Shown one piece after another: positions 1 through 9,455 of a DNA stretch of 64,000 bases. Source of the stretch: Didymella arachidicola (taxonomy: Eukaryota > Ascomycota > Dothideomycetes > Pleosporales > Didymellaceae); NCBI GenBank assembly GCA_016630955.3, contig CM050001.1, forward strand, positions 1,116,001 to 1,180,000, read 5' to 3'. The translations under genes were made by a program, and so were the position numbers. Position 1 is the first letter of the stretch; every line of letters begins with the position of its first letter. The notes below the pieces were generated by a model. The model saw only the letters and a list, made by a program, of their open reading frames with translations. It made no database searches and was not told where the DNA came from.

Positions 1-212
1 CTTAGTAGGAAAGCTAGAGTATCCCTTAATGCGCCTTGTTCCCTTGTAACTCGGGATGCATTGTCTTCCCGGGATGTGGTGGCATCCTGTGATTCTTGGG
101 ATGACGCTTCTTGGCGGGATGTCGACGCATGTCACGTGACACGTGACACGCTGTCATCCAAGCGCTTGCCCCGCTTCCCATCAGTACCTTGTTTCCTTCA
201 GAGATCGTAACA
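1..212 (-). repeat. Partial 3' LTR of gypsy copy 1
   Basis: Matches 6707-6918 base for base and ends in the canonical ...TAACA terminus. About 257 bp of the 469-bp LTR lie outside the window. It contains the palindromic CACGTG repeat at 131-149. Confidence 0.92.
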
Positions 213-228
213 CTACCTCCCCCCTTCC
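213..228 (-). other. Polypurine tract of gypsy copy 1
   Basis: Read on the minus strand, the bases next to the 3' LTR form the purine run GGGGGGAGGTAG, the expected primer for plus-strand DNA synthesis. The equivalent tract in copy 2 is at 10644-10659. Confidence 0.7.
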
Positions 229-289
229 AGCATATCGTCCTCGATATATTGTTTATCCGTGCCGTGGGTCGCAGGGTAGGTCTCTCTCT

Positions 290-295
290 TATAAG
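290..295 (+). promoter_or_regulatory. TATA-like box ahead of the antisense ORF
   Basis: TATAAG lies 53 bases before the ATG at 343 on the plus strand. The second element has the same hexamer 54 bases before its ATG (10720-10725). Conserved sequence and spacing suggest a dedicated antisense promoter inside the element; transcription itself is inferred. Confidence 0.45.
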
Positions 296-342
296 TACTG
301 TTCGTAGGTCGCTTCTTATGAAGTTCCATAGCCTCCCTAACC

Positions 343-939
343 ATGCCGAAGGAATCCGGAACACGAAAGCTCCGAGCCCCGCGTTCTCAGTCGTCCACCG
401 AGCAGCGTCGTGCCCGCGCGCGTCGTATCCAGGATCGTTCGTTGGAAATGGCGTTTCGTTGTGAAAGATGTGAACAAAAGAATTTTCGGTGCTTTGTCGA
501 TACCGCTACTGGTCGATGTGCTGGCTGCATCTCTGTGAAAGCAGAGTGTAGTCTGTTTGTTCCTGAAGAAGAATGGGAGAAAGTTGAGAAGGAGAAGGAA
601 GAGAAGCGACTCGAGCTTGCTCGTTTCGAAGAGGCGACGGCTCGCGCGAAGCGTGAGTTGTTGGAGCTCGAGAGTCGTGAGCGTCAATTTGCACGTCGTG
701 ACCTGGCGATGTTGAAGGCGCAAGATCAGGCGCAAGAGGCGGAAAGTTCGAGTACCGCTACCGGCCCCCTTGTCTCCGTCCCTTGGGCTGATCCTGGCTG
801 GTTACAGGCTAACGATTCTTCCTTTGGTCTCTCGTCTGACCAACTCTTTGTTGACTTTCTTGCTGGAAACCCTGTGGATCCTGTGCCGTACTGGCCACAG
901 AATTTCGATACTGCGTCAGCAACTGGCGGCAGTTCGTGA
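343..939 (+). CDS. Antisense accessory protein of gypsy element, Zn(II)2Cys6-like
   Basis: A 198-aa ORF on the strand opposite gag-pol, between the 3' LTR and the pol end; its last 131 bases overlap the pol 3' end tail to tail. Residues about 10-36 are Arg-rich. Residues about 40-70 hold six cysteines spaced CX2C-X6-C-X8-CX2C-X6-C, the exact GAL4-type binuclear zinc cluster pattern. A charged, probably coiled-coil stretch follows (about 75-125), then an acidic, aromatic C-terminus. The second element has the same ORF at identical length despite many substitutions. Over codons 36-90, outside the pol overlap, I count 12 synonymous and 4 amino-acid-changing codons between copies. This indicates selection on the protein. 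The function is unknown; a DNA-binding regulator is the simplest guess. No homologue is recognised. Confidence 0.7.
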   Translation: MPKESGTRKLRAPRSQSSTEQRRARARRIQDRSLEMAFRCERCEQKNFRCFVDTATGRCAGCISVKAECSLFVPEEEWEKVEKEKEEKRLELARFEEATARAKRELLELESRERQFARRDLAMLKAQDQAQEAESSSTATGPLVSVPWADPGWLQANDSSFGLSSDQLFVDFLAGNPVDPVPYWPQNFDTASATGGSS

Positions 940-3900
940 GGTTTGCTTCTGGTTCCCACGTGTTTTCCGAGTCCGGGTATCCTAACCACTTGACTAGGTA
1001 TTCGTTGTTTTCTTTGGTTTTTCGATGTTTGATTACTTTCTCGACTTCCCACTCGTCCTGGCCGTCTGCCTGGTAGTGAAAGTCTTTCTGGATTGGCGTT
1101 CTGGGGTCGGCTGGTTCCAACAGCGAGATGTGGAACACTGGATGGATCTTTGCGTCTTTAGGCAGCGCAAGTCGGTAGTTGACTGAGCTGATTTGTTGGG
1201 AAATGAAAAATGGTCCGACCTTGACTTTGTCCAGTTTTTTCGTTGGTCGCCGTGTGCGTAGGTTTTTCGTAAGGAGATACACTTTATCCCCCTCCTTTAG
1301 CAGAGGCGCCGTTTTTCGTTTCTTGTTAACATAAGAGATGCTCCGTGACTGAGCTTTAGCGATGTTATCGAGCGATTTTCTGTGTACTTCCTTCAGTGCT
1401 TCGACTGAGTTAATCGCTGATTCCGTTTGAATGTTACTGTCCAATGATCTGGTAAAGAGATTTGGGTGTCTCCCGTGGTTTGCAAAGAACGGTGTCACGC
1501 CTGTTGCTTCCGACAATTTGTTGTTGTACGCGATTTGTGCCATAGGTAGCAGTGAAACCCAGTTGTCTTGCTGCTGGTTGCAGTAGATGCGGAGGTACGT
1601 CTCCATTGTTTGGTTCACTCGTTCTGTTTGGCCATCCGTCTGCGGATGATACGCGGTTGACAGTTTTTTCTTGGTACCAATAGCTGCTAACAGCGTGGTC
1701 CAGTAGTTTGATGTAAACAACTTGTCTCTATCGCTGATGATTGATTCGGAAATGCCGTGGTGTCGAACAATCCTATCCAGATATACTCGTGCGAGCTGCT
1801 CTGCAGTGTAGCTGTGGCGGAAAGGCACAAACTCAGCGGCTTTCGTGAATCGATCAACTACAACGAAGATTGAGTCGTAGGTGTATCCTGTTACAGGATC
1901 CTTGGAAACAGGTAGCTGTGTAACGAAATCCATCGTGATGTTCGTCCATGGTGCCGTTGGCGGCTCCATTGCCTGTGCTTCTCCATACTTGGCGTGCGTG
2001 CTGTGTTTGTTCTGTTGACAGCTTACGCAATTCTTGATGAACTTGGCGACCTTGTCGCGCATGTTCGGGAACTCGTAATGTCTCTTGATGAGTTCCATTG
2101 TTCTGGTGATACCGGGGTGTCCATGAAGCGGGTCATCGTGGTGACTGCTTATGACTTCTTCTTCCAGTTCCTCTGGTACCTGTGATGGTACATGATGTTC
2201 TTGGCGTACTATCATCATATTGTTGAGCTGCTGGGATGGTCCTAACGATCCGTCGCTATTGATACCAAGGATCGCCGATTCGTTGATCGTCTTGGATCCT
2301 GCGAGGTCGTGTCGTCGACTGAGTGCGTCGGCTCTGCCGTTGTCCTTTCCTGGTGTATAGAGGATCTTGAATTTGTATTGTCCGAGGGTCTCGGACCATC
2401 GTACTTGTCGTCTGTTCAATACCTTTGTCGTCGTGAAGTGTACCAGGTTTTTGTGATCCGTGTAGATCGTAAGTTCCGAACAACTTTCAGCGTAGACTCG
2501 CCAATGTTCTAGGGCGGATACGATCGCGAGTAGTTCTTTGTCGTGTACGTCGTATCGTTCTTCGGGTCCTGAGAACTTGCGTGAGTAGTAGGCAATCGGG
2601 TGCCATTGACCATCTCGTTCTTGTGTAATGCATGCTCCTAATGCCAAATCTGAGGCATCTGTTTCCATTCGCAGCGGCTCTCCGCTCCTGAATGTAACCA
2701 ATGTGGGTGGATCTACACAAGCTTGCTTTAGTGTTTCGAAAGCTTTGTCCTGATCCTCGCCCCACTTGAAGGGTGTGTCCTTCCGCGTAAGTTTCGTAAG
2801 CGGCAAGGCCTTCGTGGAGTAATCCTTGATGAAGCGTCGGTTGAAGTTGACAAACCCAAGGAACTCTTGGATGTTCTTAACGGTTTTGGGTGTTGGCCAA
2901 TCTTTTACAACCTGAATCTTTTCTTGGCTCATCTTGACTCCGTATCGTCCTACTACAAACCCTAGGAATTCGACTTCCTCCTTGTGCCACTCGCACTTCT
3001 CGGGTTTCAAACGTAGGTGCGCTGCTCCTAGGCAGGCAAGCACTTGTCGTACGTGTTCGACATGCTCTTCTAGTGTTTTGCTGTACACTAGGATGTCATC
3101 GAGGTATGCTACCACGGTAATGTCCAAGTGTGCCCTTAGTACGTTGTTGATTAAGGCCTGACATGTCGCTGGTGCGTTGGTGAGCCCGAATGGCATAACC
3201 AAATACTCGTAATGACCATAACGGGTTCTAAACGCCGTCTTCCATTCTTCGCCCTCCTTCATGCGGATAAGGTTGTATGCTCCTCTTAGGTCTAACGCAG
3301 TGAAGTACTGTGCTCCGGCTAACCGATCCTGAAGTTCGCTGATGTTCGGTAGCGGGTAACGATTTTTGATCGTGATATCGTTGAGCTTTCGGTAATCGAT
3401 GCAAGGTCGTAACTTGCCATCTTTCTTTGGCACGAATAGAACGGGAAATCCTGCTGGGGATTCTGATTCTCGAATGAATCCTTTGTCGAGGTTCTCCTTA
3501 AGGTAGTTGCGCAGCTCCTCAAGTTCCTTTTCTGACATCTGGTATATTGGCCCGAATGGGGGCTTCTTGCCTTCCTCGAGCTTAATCTCGTGGTCCCATT
3601 CCTGGTGCTGCGGTAATGCCTTCGCAGTCTTCTCATCGCGGAAGAGGTCTATAAACTCTCTGTATTCATCCGGGATGTCAGGAGTTGTACTGTTCTCCTT
3701 AACCGTCGCTTTGTGATCCTGGGGCTGGTTGGTATCTGCGCGGTCGACCGCTCTAACTTGGCGCGTCTTGTTCGAAGAGATGTTGTTGATCTCCTTCTCA
3801 TCCACCAGCTGCGTCGTGAGCTGCGCGGGTCGCTGTCCGGGTGTACCTGATCCGTGACACGTGAGCGTTATTCGCTGGTTCTTCCAGTCGATCCATGGAT

Positions 3901-4315
3901 TGTGCTCTCTTAACCAAGGGAGTCCTAATATGATATCATGGGCGGCCGTTCCCAGAACATCTAGGTCTATCAATTCCTCGTGGTTGAATACTTTCAGACG
4001 TCGCTGTACCACATCGTGGGTCACAGTCGACTCTCCTGGCATTGGTTCTCCGTTGGCTACTCGTAAAGGGTATGGTTCCTCCTTTCTTCGCTTCTGCAAG
4101 CCTGCTTGCGCGATAGCGGATTGAGACACGTAGTTGCTCTGTGCTCCTGAGTCCAACAATGCCGTCATCCTGGTGCCTTCTAGCACAACAGGGAATTTGA
4201 TGAGGGACTGGGCCTCATTGGAATCCTGACGTCGATTCCGGGAGCCCTGGACTGCGTTGAGAAAAAGCTCTCGTCCGGGTTGTCCTTGGCGTCCGTTTGC
4301 CATATGTCTAAAAAA
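809..4315 (-). CDS. pol: Pol polyprotein (protease, RT, RNase H, integrase, chromodomain)
   Basis: Open frame expressed by -1 frameshift from gag at 4309-4315 (the open frame extends upstream to 4387). Domains in order: aspartic protease with LLDSGA; reverse transcriptase with YPLPNISEL, TALDLRGAYN and catalytic YLDDILVY; RNase H with TDAS and YTDHKNL; integrase with an HHCC zinc-binding domain and a DD35E core (MDFVTQLP, SDRDKLFTSNYW, QTDGQTERVNQ); and a chromodomain near the C-terminus (LVKWLGYPDSENTWEPE) that may steer integration to heterochromatin. This order and the chromodomain place it in the chromovirus branch of Ty3/gypsy. Every catalytic motif is present. The last 131 bases overlap the antisense ORF 343-939. 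Confidence 0.95.
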   Translation of the reverse strand, partial: FFRHMANGRQGQPGRELFLNAVQGSRNRRQDSNEAQSLIKFPVVLEGTRMTALLDSGAQSNYVSQSAIAQAGLQKRRKEEPYPLRVANGEPMPGESTVTHDVVQRRLKVFNHEELIDLDVLGTAAHDIILGLPWLREHNPWIDWKNQRITLTCHGSGTPGQRPAQLTTQLVDEKEINNISSNKTRQVRAVDRADTNQPQDHKATVKENSTTPDIPDEYREFIDLFRDEKTAKALPQHQEWDHEIKLEEGKKPPFGPIYQMSEKELEELRNYLKENLDKGFIRESESPAGFPVLFVPKKDGKLRPCIDYRKLNDITIKNRYPLPNISELQDRLAGAQYFTALDLRGAYNLIRMKEGEEWKTAFRTRYGHYEYLVMPFGLTNAPATCQALINNVLRAHLDITVVAYLDDILVYSKTLEEHVEHVRQVLACLGAAHLRLKPEKCEWHKEEVEFLGFVVGRYGVKMSQEKIQVVKDWPTPKTVKNIQEFLGFVNFNRRFIKDYSTKALPLTKLTRKDTPFKWGEDQDKAFETLKQACVDPPTLVTFRSGEPLRMETDASDLALGACITQERDGQWHPIAYYSRKFSGPEERYDVHDKELLAIVSALEHWRVYAESCSELTIYTDHKNLVHFTTTKVLNRRQVRWSETLGQYKFKILYTPGKDNGRADALSRRHDLAGSKTINESAILGINSDGSLGPSQQLNNMMIVRQEHHVPSQVPEELEEEVISSHHDDPLHGHPGITRTMELIKRHYEFPNMRDKVAKFIKNCVSCQQNKHSTHAKYGEAQAMEPPTAPWTNITMDFVTQLPVSKDPVTGYTYDSIFVVVDRFTKAAEFVPFRHSYTAEQLARVYLDRIVRHHGISESIISDRDKLFTSNYWTTLLAAIGTKKKLSTAYHPQTDGQTERVNQTMETYLRIYCNQQQDNWVSLLPMAQIAYNNKLSEATGVTPFFANHGRHPNLFTRSLDSNIQTESAINSVEALKEVHRKSLDNIAKAQSRSISYVNKKRKTAPLLKEGDKVYLLTKNLRTRRPTKKLDKVKVGPFFISQQISSVNYRLALPKDAKIHPVFHISLLEPADPRTPIQKDFHYQADGQDEWEVEKVIKHRKTKENNEYLVKWLGYPDSENTWEPEANLTNCRQLLTQYRNSVASTAQDPQGFQQESQQRVGQTRDQRKNR

Positions 4316-6432
4316 GACTCGTCCTGGGGCATAAAACCGCTCAGGCGTTTTAGTGTCTCGTGGTTCCTGCACTTCGGATGGAAGCACTCAGCCCATTCTT
4401 GGCCGTAGCACCTCTCGTTTTGGACCATGTGCATGTTGAATATGTCTTCTACACATTCAATTCCTGGAAAGTGGAGATTCGTGCGCTTATCCCACAAGTG
4501 CTCTGCGCAATAGGTATCCGTACATTCCCACCAGTATTCCTCGCAGCCCTCGGGCTTACTCGGAAACCATCCACTGTCCAGTTTGTACTGTCTGTGGTCT
4601 TCGCAGGCTTCGTGGTAGCACTGCGTAGGTGGTAGTCGAGAATGGTACGGGTTTCGAATATCCTGGAACAGCTTCGACGTATAGCTCGTCGTTGGCAAAG
4701 CGGGCTGTCGGTCGAAGTCGGGTTCGTCTCGACTTCGAGCGTATAAGTTGTAGTCGTCCAGCTGTTGCTGAGTTGCGGAGTTGCTTTCTTTCCAGCGGAT
4801 AAAGTCTTCCGTGTGCCATTCTTTGTTGGTTTTCTGTGCATTGGCTACCTGTTGGTCGAATCTCTCAAGTGCTTCGGGGTCACCGAGCAAGTACCGTCTT
4901 GACCGTTGAATATTTTCTTCCGTCATCCAATCACGGACAGACTCGACATCCTGTAGGCTTGGTGTCTGGATAGTAACGGATGACGCTTCTCCCTTGTGCT
5001 CTAGGATGTTGTTGACAATGGTCAAGTTTATCGTTGGTGCTTTGGGTTCTCGGAAAGCAGGAGTCTGGGTGGATTGGTCGCGCGAGACCATCATGTCCTG
5101 ACTATGTTGCGTTTTGTCGCATACAATTAAACGTTTCCCTTCCTTTAAATAGTACTTGTCGTTGAGCCGGAAAAAGGAATCGTAGTATCGTTTACCGACA
5201 ATAATGCTGCCGTCCTTAATGTCGCACTCTACCACATGGTGTTGGCGGGGATCATTGTCAATCCATTCCATTTTAGGGTAGGGTGTTGGTGACCGGATTT
5301 GCTTGCTTGGAGCATCCTCATCGGACTCCTCGATGTAGTCGTTGTCGAGTCCGGAAGTGGGGTCTTCCATGAGACGTCCCATCTCATTAGTAACGACCTC
5401 CCACTCTTGGTCGCCGCTGTCGTCATGAGCCAGCATGTTCAGCTGCCTGGTTACTTTGTTCTTCATGCGACAGTCGCGGGCGTAGTGGCCTGGCTTGCCA
5501 CAGCCGTAACAAGTCACTGAAGACTTATCACCGCGGTTATTACTACCCTTCTTTTTCTCATTCCATCGTTCAGGTCCTTTGTTAATGTTGGAGAGGTCCA
5601 TTGCTGCAGGACCGTAGTATCCACTGTTCGTATCGTTGTGGACACGGCGTCCCATGTTGGCTTGGTAAAGGCCACCACGTTGACCACGGCGGTAGTTGTT
5701 GTTGCGCCACTGGTTGCGTGGAGCCTGGGGTGGGCGAGTGACCTGAGTCACGACTCGCACACGAGGGTCCTCTCTTAATTCTTGCTGAAGGTCGTAGAGC
5801 TTGACGTCGATACTGATTGCTTCATTTACTAGCGCGTCGAAGGTATCGGTGGATGCGGCAGTCCGCATGAGCTCTTCTTTGACCTTGGGCTTAAGGCCTT
5901 GTTTGAACATGGTCATCAGCGCAACGTCGTCCCAGCCGGTGAACGTAGCTACTTGCTGAAACTTGGCAGCGTAGTCGGCGGCGGACGCAGTTTGTCGGAT
6001 GCGCTGAATCTCGCGTCGGGCGATGGTTGGTTCGTTGTGCACTCCAAATACTTGGCGAATCTGTTCTTTGAACAGATCGAAGTCTTCGATCCATGGGTCG
6101 ATATCTGCTGAGTTGCTTGCTCCGTCGTGGTAACGGCGAATAAAGGGTTTGATCCAAGTGAACGCGCGATCCTTCATAAACGTACTCACGAAAGTGACAC
6201 GCTTTTCCTCTGGGATGCGTTCTCCTTGGAACATGAAAAACAGATCGAACTTCATGAGCCAGTCTTCCAGCTTGTCGCGAGTGCCATCAAAGGCCTCGGG
6301 TTTAGCCACTGGGTAAACACTGGTAGGGGCAGGCGCCGCTGCCTCCTCGTCCATGTCGAGATCGTCATCAGCCGTACGGCGTGATGCGTTGGAGTTGCTT
6401 GGGGTAGCACGGGATCCTGAGGTAGTACTCAT
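4180..6432 (-). CDS. gag: Gag protein with CCHC knuckle and C-terminal triple CX4CX2H array
   Basis: 750 aa from the ATG at 6432, only 17 bases after the 5' LTR (the frame continues upstream through a TTG, which I did not use). The N-terminal third has a Retrotrans_gag-like capsid region (FDLFKEQIRQVFG, AAKFQQVATFTGWDD, MFKQGLKPKVKEELM). A basic RG-rich stretch and a CCHC knuckle CYGCGKPGHYARDC follow. The C-terminal half is long for a Gag. It ends in three similar modules, each CX4CX2H followed after nine residues by an aromatic segment (starting CYHEACEDH, CTDTYCAEH and CFHPKCRNH). The frameshift site lies just after the third module, so Gag-Pol keeps all three. The role of the C-terminal half is unknown. 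Confidence 0.92.
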   Translation of the reverse strand: MSTTSGSRATPSNSNASRRTADDDLDMDEEAAAPAPTSVYPVAKPEAFDGTRDKLEDWLMKFDLFFMFQGERIPEEKRVTFVSTFMKDRAFTWIKPFIRRYHDGASNSADIDPWIEDFDLFKEQIRQVFGVHNEPTIARREIQRIRQTASAADYAAKFQQVATFTGWDDVALMTMFKQGLKPKVKEELMRTAASTDTFDALVNEAISIDVKLYDLQQELREDPRVRVVTQVTRPPQAPRNQWRNNNYRRGQRGGLYQANMGRRVHNDTNSGYYGPAAMDLSNINKGPERWNEKKKGSNNRGDKSSVTCYGCGKPGHYARDCRMKNKVTRQLNMLAHDDSGDQEWEVVTNEMGRLMEDPTSGLDNDYIEESDEDAPSKQIRSPTPYPKMEWIDNDPRQHHVVECDIKDGSIIVGKRYYDSFFRLNDKYYLKEGKRLIVCDKTQHSQDMMVSRDQSTQTPAFREPKAPTINLTIVNNILEHKGEASSVTIQTPSLQDVESVRDWMTEENIQRSRRYLLGDPEALERFDQQVANAQKTNKEWHTEDFIRWKESNSATQQQLDDYNLYARSRDEPDFDRQPALPTTSYTSKLFQDIRNPYHSRLPPTQCYHEACEDHRQYKLDSGWFPSKPEGCEEYWWECTDTYCAEHLWDKRTNLHFPGIECVEDIFNMHMVQNERCYGQEWAECFHPKCRNHETLKRLSGFMPQDESFLDIWQTDAKDNPDESFFSTQSRAPGIDVRIPMRPSPSSNSLLC
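4309..4315 (-). promoter_or_regulatory. Programmed -1 ribosomal frameshift site
   Basis: On the minus strand the heptamer is T TTT TTA, with gag codons TCT TTT TTA (Ser-Phe-Leu). This fits X XXY YYZ in the gag frame. A one-base backward slip continues in the pol frame as Phe-Phe-Arg-His-Met, and pol is in the -1 frame throughout the 208-base overlap. The heptamer and its frame are identical in copy 2 (14739-14745). A downstream stimulatory RNA structure was not evaluated. Confidence 0.8.
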
Positions 6433-6449
6433 CTTGGGGGTGTTCAAAA

Positions 6450-6918
6450 TGTTGAAGTCGTACTTTAAGCAAAGCTCGTAAGCACTAATTCTATTGGTTC
6501 TCAGGGATGAGTACGGTGACAGGAAGCCGAGGGGGTTGGTTGCAATAAGGTGTACAGATACGATCTGTCAGTCTTGAGAGCAGGGTAACGATGAGTAGTA
6601 CAGAGTAGACTGTCTAGCTCGAAGGTTGGGTTTGAGATCCAAAGACAAACTTGATAACTTAGGTTGAACACACACTGTAAGAGTTGTGTTCCTACTAGAA
6701 TATATACTTAGTAGGAAAGCTAGAGTATCCCTTAATGCGCCTTGTTCCCTTGTAACTCGGGATGCATTGTCTTCCCGGGATGTGGTGGCATCCTGTGATT
6801 CTTGGGATGACGCTTCTTGGCGGGATGTCGACGCATGTCACGTGACACGTGACACGCTGTCATCCAAGCGCTTGCCCCGCTTCCCATCAGTACCTTGTTT
6901 CCTTCAGAGATCGTAACA
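6450..6918 (-). repeat. 5' LTR of gypsy copy 1 (469 bp)
   Basis: Runs TGTTGAAG...GTAACA. The left part resembles the copy 2 LTR, but the promoter-side (U3) part differs: copy 1 has two CACGTG motifs in a palindromic run at 6837-6855 where copy 2 has tandem CCATCC...GGAGG units. No TGG-initiated tRNA primer-binding site follows the LTR in the 17-base leader. Confidence 0.93.
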
Positions 6919-7587
6919 ACTACCTTTAGCCTTTCTTATCTCTCTAAAGCTATAATAACTACTTTTTAGGAGATCTAGCCTATTATAAAGCCTATCTTAT
7001 TAAAGTTATAGGTATTATTATTCTAGATACTATACTTAGCTTTAGTATTAGCTACTATGCTAAACTAGCCCTATACAACCCTAGAATTCTTATAGAGGGC
7101 TCTTCTATAGTTATACCTATAATTAAACTTTACTTTAAGCTCTAGTTAATACTTTATAAATATACTAGGCTAGTTTATACTAATAGAGCCTATATTACGC
7201 TTAGTGCGTAGAGAATTAGCTATAGCAGCTATATCTACTAGCTAAGAGCTAAACCCTTACGCGTCTAGCTTAAGTATATAATTAATAATTACCTATTCCT
7301 CTAGATTATCTAACTCTTATAAGTTAGGTATAGTATTACCTTATAAAGGTTATCCTACGCGTTATATACTTAGTGTACTCTAAGGTACCTTATAGATAGC
7401 TACAGCGCATTACTAGAAGAAATCTGCGTCTTATTTAAGAGCTTAAAGCGTAAGCTATATTTAGGCTTCCTTTAATATATTATTATTAGGTTATTATTAA
7501 GGTATTAGTATAGGGAGGGTATATTAGTATAGTCTTAGTAAAAGTAATTAGCTTACCTATTAATAAGCTCGCCTATAGAGTACGTTA
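6919..7587. mobile_element. RIP-mutated pogo-type fragment truncated by gypsy copy 1
   Basis: AT-rich, non-coding, homologous to 8790-9455 and to 59786-59894. It ends at 7585 in a degraded terminal repeat (...GCTCGCCTATAGAGTACGT) followed by TA. The other part of the element would lie beyond the left edge of the window, on the other side of gypsy copy 1. Confidence 0.6.
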
Positions 7588-7589
7588 TA

Positions 7590-9455
7590 ACGTACCTTAC
7601 AGGTAAGCCGCCTACACAGGCAAGTTGCCTACTTTTGCTAAGACCCTACTAAACCTTACCCTATTATAGCATAAAATACTACACTCTAGCCCTGTATAAG
7701 GTAGAACAGGTTGTAATATTACTTAGAGACTACTTCTACTTAACTCTTGCACGTTCGCGCATTGTATCCGCCCTCTCCGCACCGTCTACAGCGTTGTTGG
7801 GATAGTTTACCTCCTTTAGCGCGCACCTGCTTCTTTGTCTTCTTTCTATCACGACGCGCCCCAAATTCCGCTAGAGCTGCTAGCCGCTAGCCTTCCTTAA
7901 CTAGAAGGGATCCTCCCTCCTAAATTCGCTTCCTTTTGTGCAATTTGCGTTGTGTAGCAGCCTTAGTAGCTGCTTTAAGCTTACAGATCTGTTTTTATGC
8001 TAGCGCAAGCTTATGTAATAGGATAGCTCCCCCCTTTGCGTAGTGCGATTAAGCACTAAGAATAGAGGTAGGCGAACTGCCCTGTTCCCTCCTATACTTG
8101 TCTTAAATTAGAGTTAATTGCAACTTAAATTCTAGGGTATTGCTTAGGGTTTACGACTGCTAGGGCTTATTGTTTGTAGGGAGTAGTAGTAACAGAGTGC
8201 GCAGCTTCACATTAAGGGTTAATATAACCTGTTTTAGGTTTAAAGGGACTAATCCGGCCCCTTAGAACCCTCCTTAGATGTTGCTAGTAGTAATAGTTTT
8301 CTTATAAGCTGCTTTAAAGCATAGCAGGAACTCCTGCTTTATAACGTAGGTGATCCGGTTATAGATAAGCTTATTAACCTTATCCCTGTACGCCTTCTTT
8401 AGAGGGGCAAAACAACCTACATTAAGTAGCTGCAGGAGATGCGATAAGTGCGGAGGCATACATAAAAGTACAATCTTGTAATCCTTGCAGTATTGCGTGA
8501 ATCCTGCAGAGTTGTGGCTCTTATAGCTATTGATAATAAGCATGCGGTAGGCTCTAACAGTATGTTCCTTTATATGCCTATTAAAGTGCTTTAACTAGTT
8601 AAAACCAAGCTTGTTATTAGTCTAGCCGTTCTTAGAGATAGCAATAACCTAGTCTTAGGGCAGGTTGTTGTCTTTATACTAGTTAGACTAGTAGTAGCAC
8701 GCTTTAAAGATAATGTAGGGCGGAATAGGCTATCTAGTAGTATTAATGCCCTAGATAACTATTACCTACTCCTAGTTGCCTAGCTAGACCTGCTTTGCTT
8801 GTCCTAGCTTCCCTGCATCTGTTATAACTTTCCTGCTGCTTATCTAGCCTATTATAAAGCCTGTCTTGTTAAAGTTGTATATGTTGTTGTCTAGGATACT
8901 ATACTTAGCTTTAATGTTAGCTATAAGGCTAAACTAGTCCTGTATAACCTTTAGGTCCTTACAGAGGGCTTACCTATAGTTATACTTATAATTAAAGACT
9001 ACTTTAAGCTCCTCCTAACGCAAAACAAACGTACTAGCCTAGTTTAAGCCAACAGGGGCCAGACTGCGCTCCTTTTGCAGATAATTGGCTATATCAGTTA
9101 CAGCTGCAAGCTAGGGGGACTCTCCTTAGGCAACTAGCTTAAGTATGTGCGTAACAATTACCTGCTCTTTACTGTTTGTTAGGCTCTGTAAGTTAGCTAT
9201 AGTAGTAACGCGTGAAGCCCTTCCGGCGAGTTAGTCGCGTAGAGTAGTTCGGGGCGCGTTGTAGATAGCTGCAGCGCGTTGCATAGAGAGCTTTGCGTCT
9301 TGTTTAAGAGCCTAAAGCGCAAGCTGTATCTAACGCTCTTTTAACGCGTTAGGCTAGTGCTGTTATAGTGGTATTAGAGTAGTAATAGTGTTTTAGTAGG
9401 GTCTTAGTAAAAGTAGGCAACTTGCCTGTGTAGGCGGCTTGCCTGTAAGGTACGT
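7590..9455 (-). mobile_element. Pogo/Fot1-type DNA transposon, degraded (family C, 1866 bp)
   Basis: Bounded by inverted repeats beginning ACGTACCTTACAGG and flanked by TA at 7588-7589 and 9456-9457. Each end carries two related units of about 17 bp. A second copy of exactly the same length is at 23062-24927. The minus-strand transposase is broken by many stops of RIP type; a C-terminal zinc knuckle (CRRCGEGGYNARTC) can still be read near 7750-7800. Confidence 0.85.
8274..8543 (-). pseudogene. Remnant of pogo DDE transposase catalytic core
   Basis: This open stretch keeps the pogo motif order seen in the intact element at 19935-21581, including LLCMPPHLSHLLQ and GCFAPLKKAY. The catalytic Asp in DGH reads Asn (NSY) and the last catalytic Asp (PLDVG) also reads Asn (LLNVG). 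Both are G-to-A changes on the coding strand, as RIP produces. Non-functional. Confidence 0.75.

Larger units (their letters stand above)
1..6918 (-). mobile_element. Ty3/gypsy chromovirus, copy 1 (left end cut by window edge)
   Basis: Autonomous LTR retrotransposon read on the minus strand: 5' LTR 6450-6918, gag, pol, antisense accessory ORF, purine tract and partial 3' LTR 1-212. The 212 visible bases of the 3' LTR match the corresponding part of the other LTR at every base I compared, and gag, pol and the accessory ORF are open, so it looks recent and potentially competent. It shows no RIP signature although its right flank (6919 onward) is heavily RIP-mutated. The right-hand flank begins ACTAC; the left flank and so the target duplication cannot be seen. 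Confidence 0.93.
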
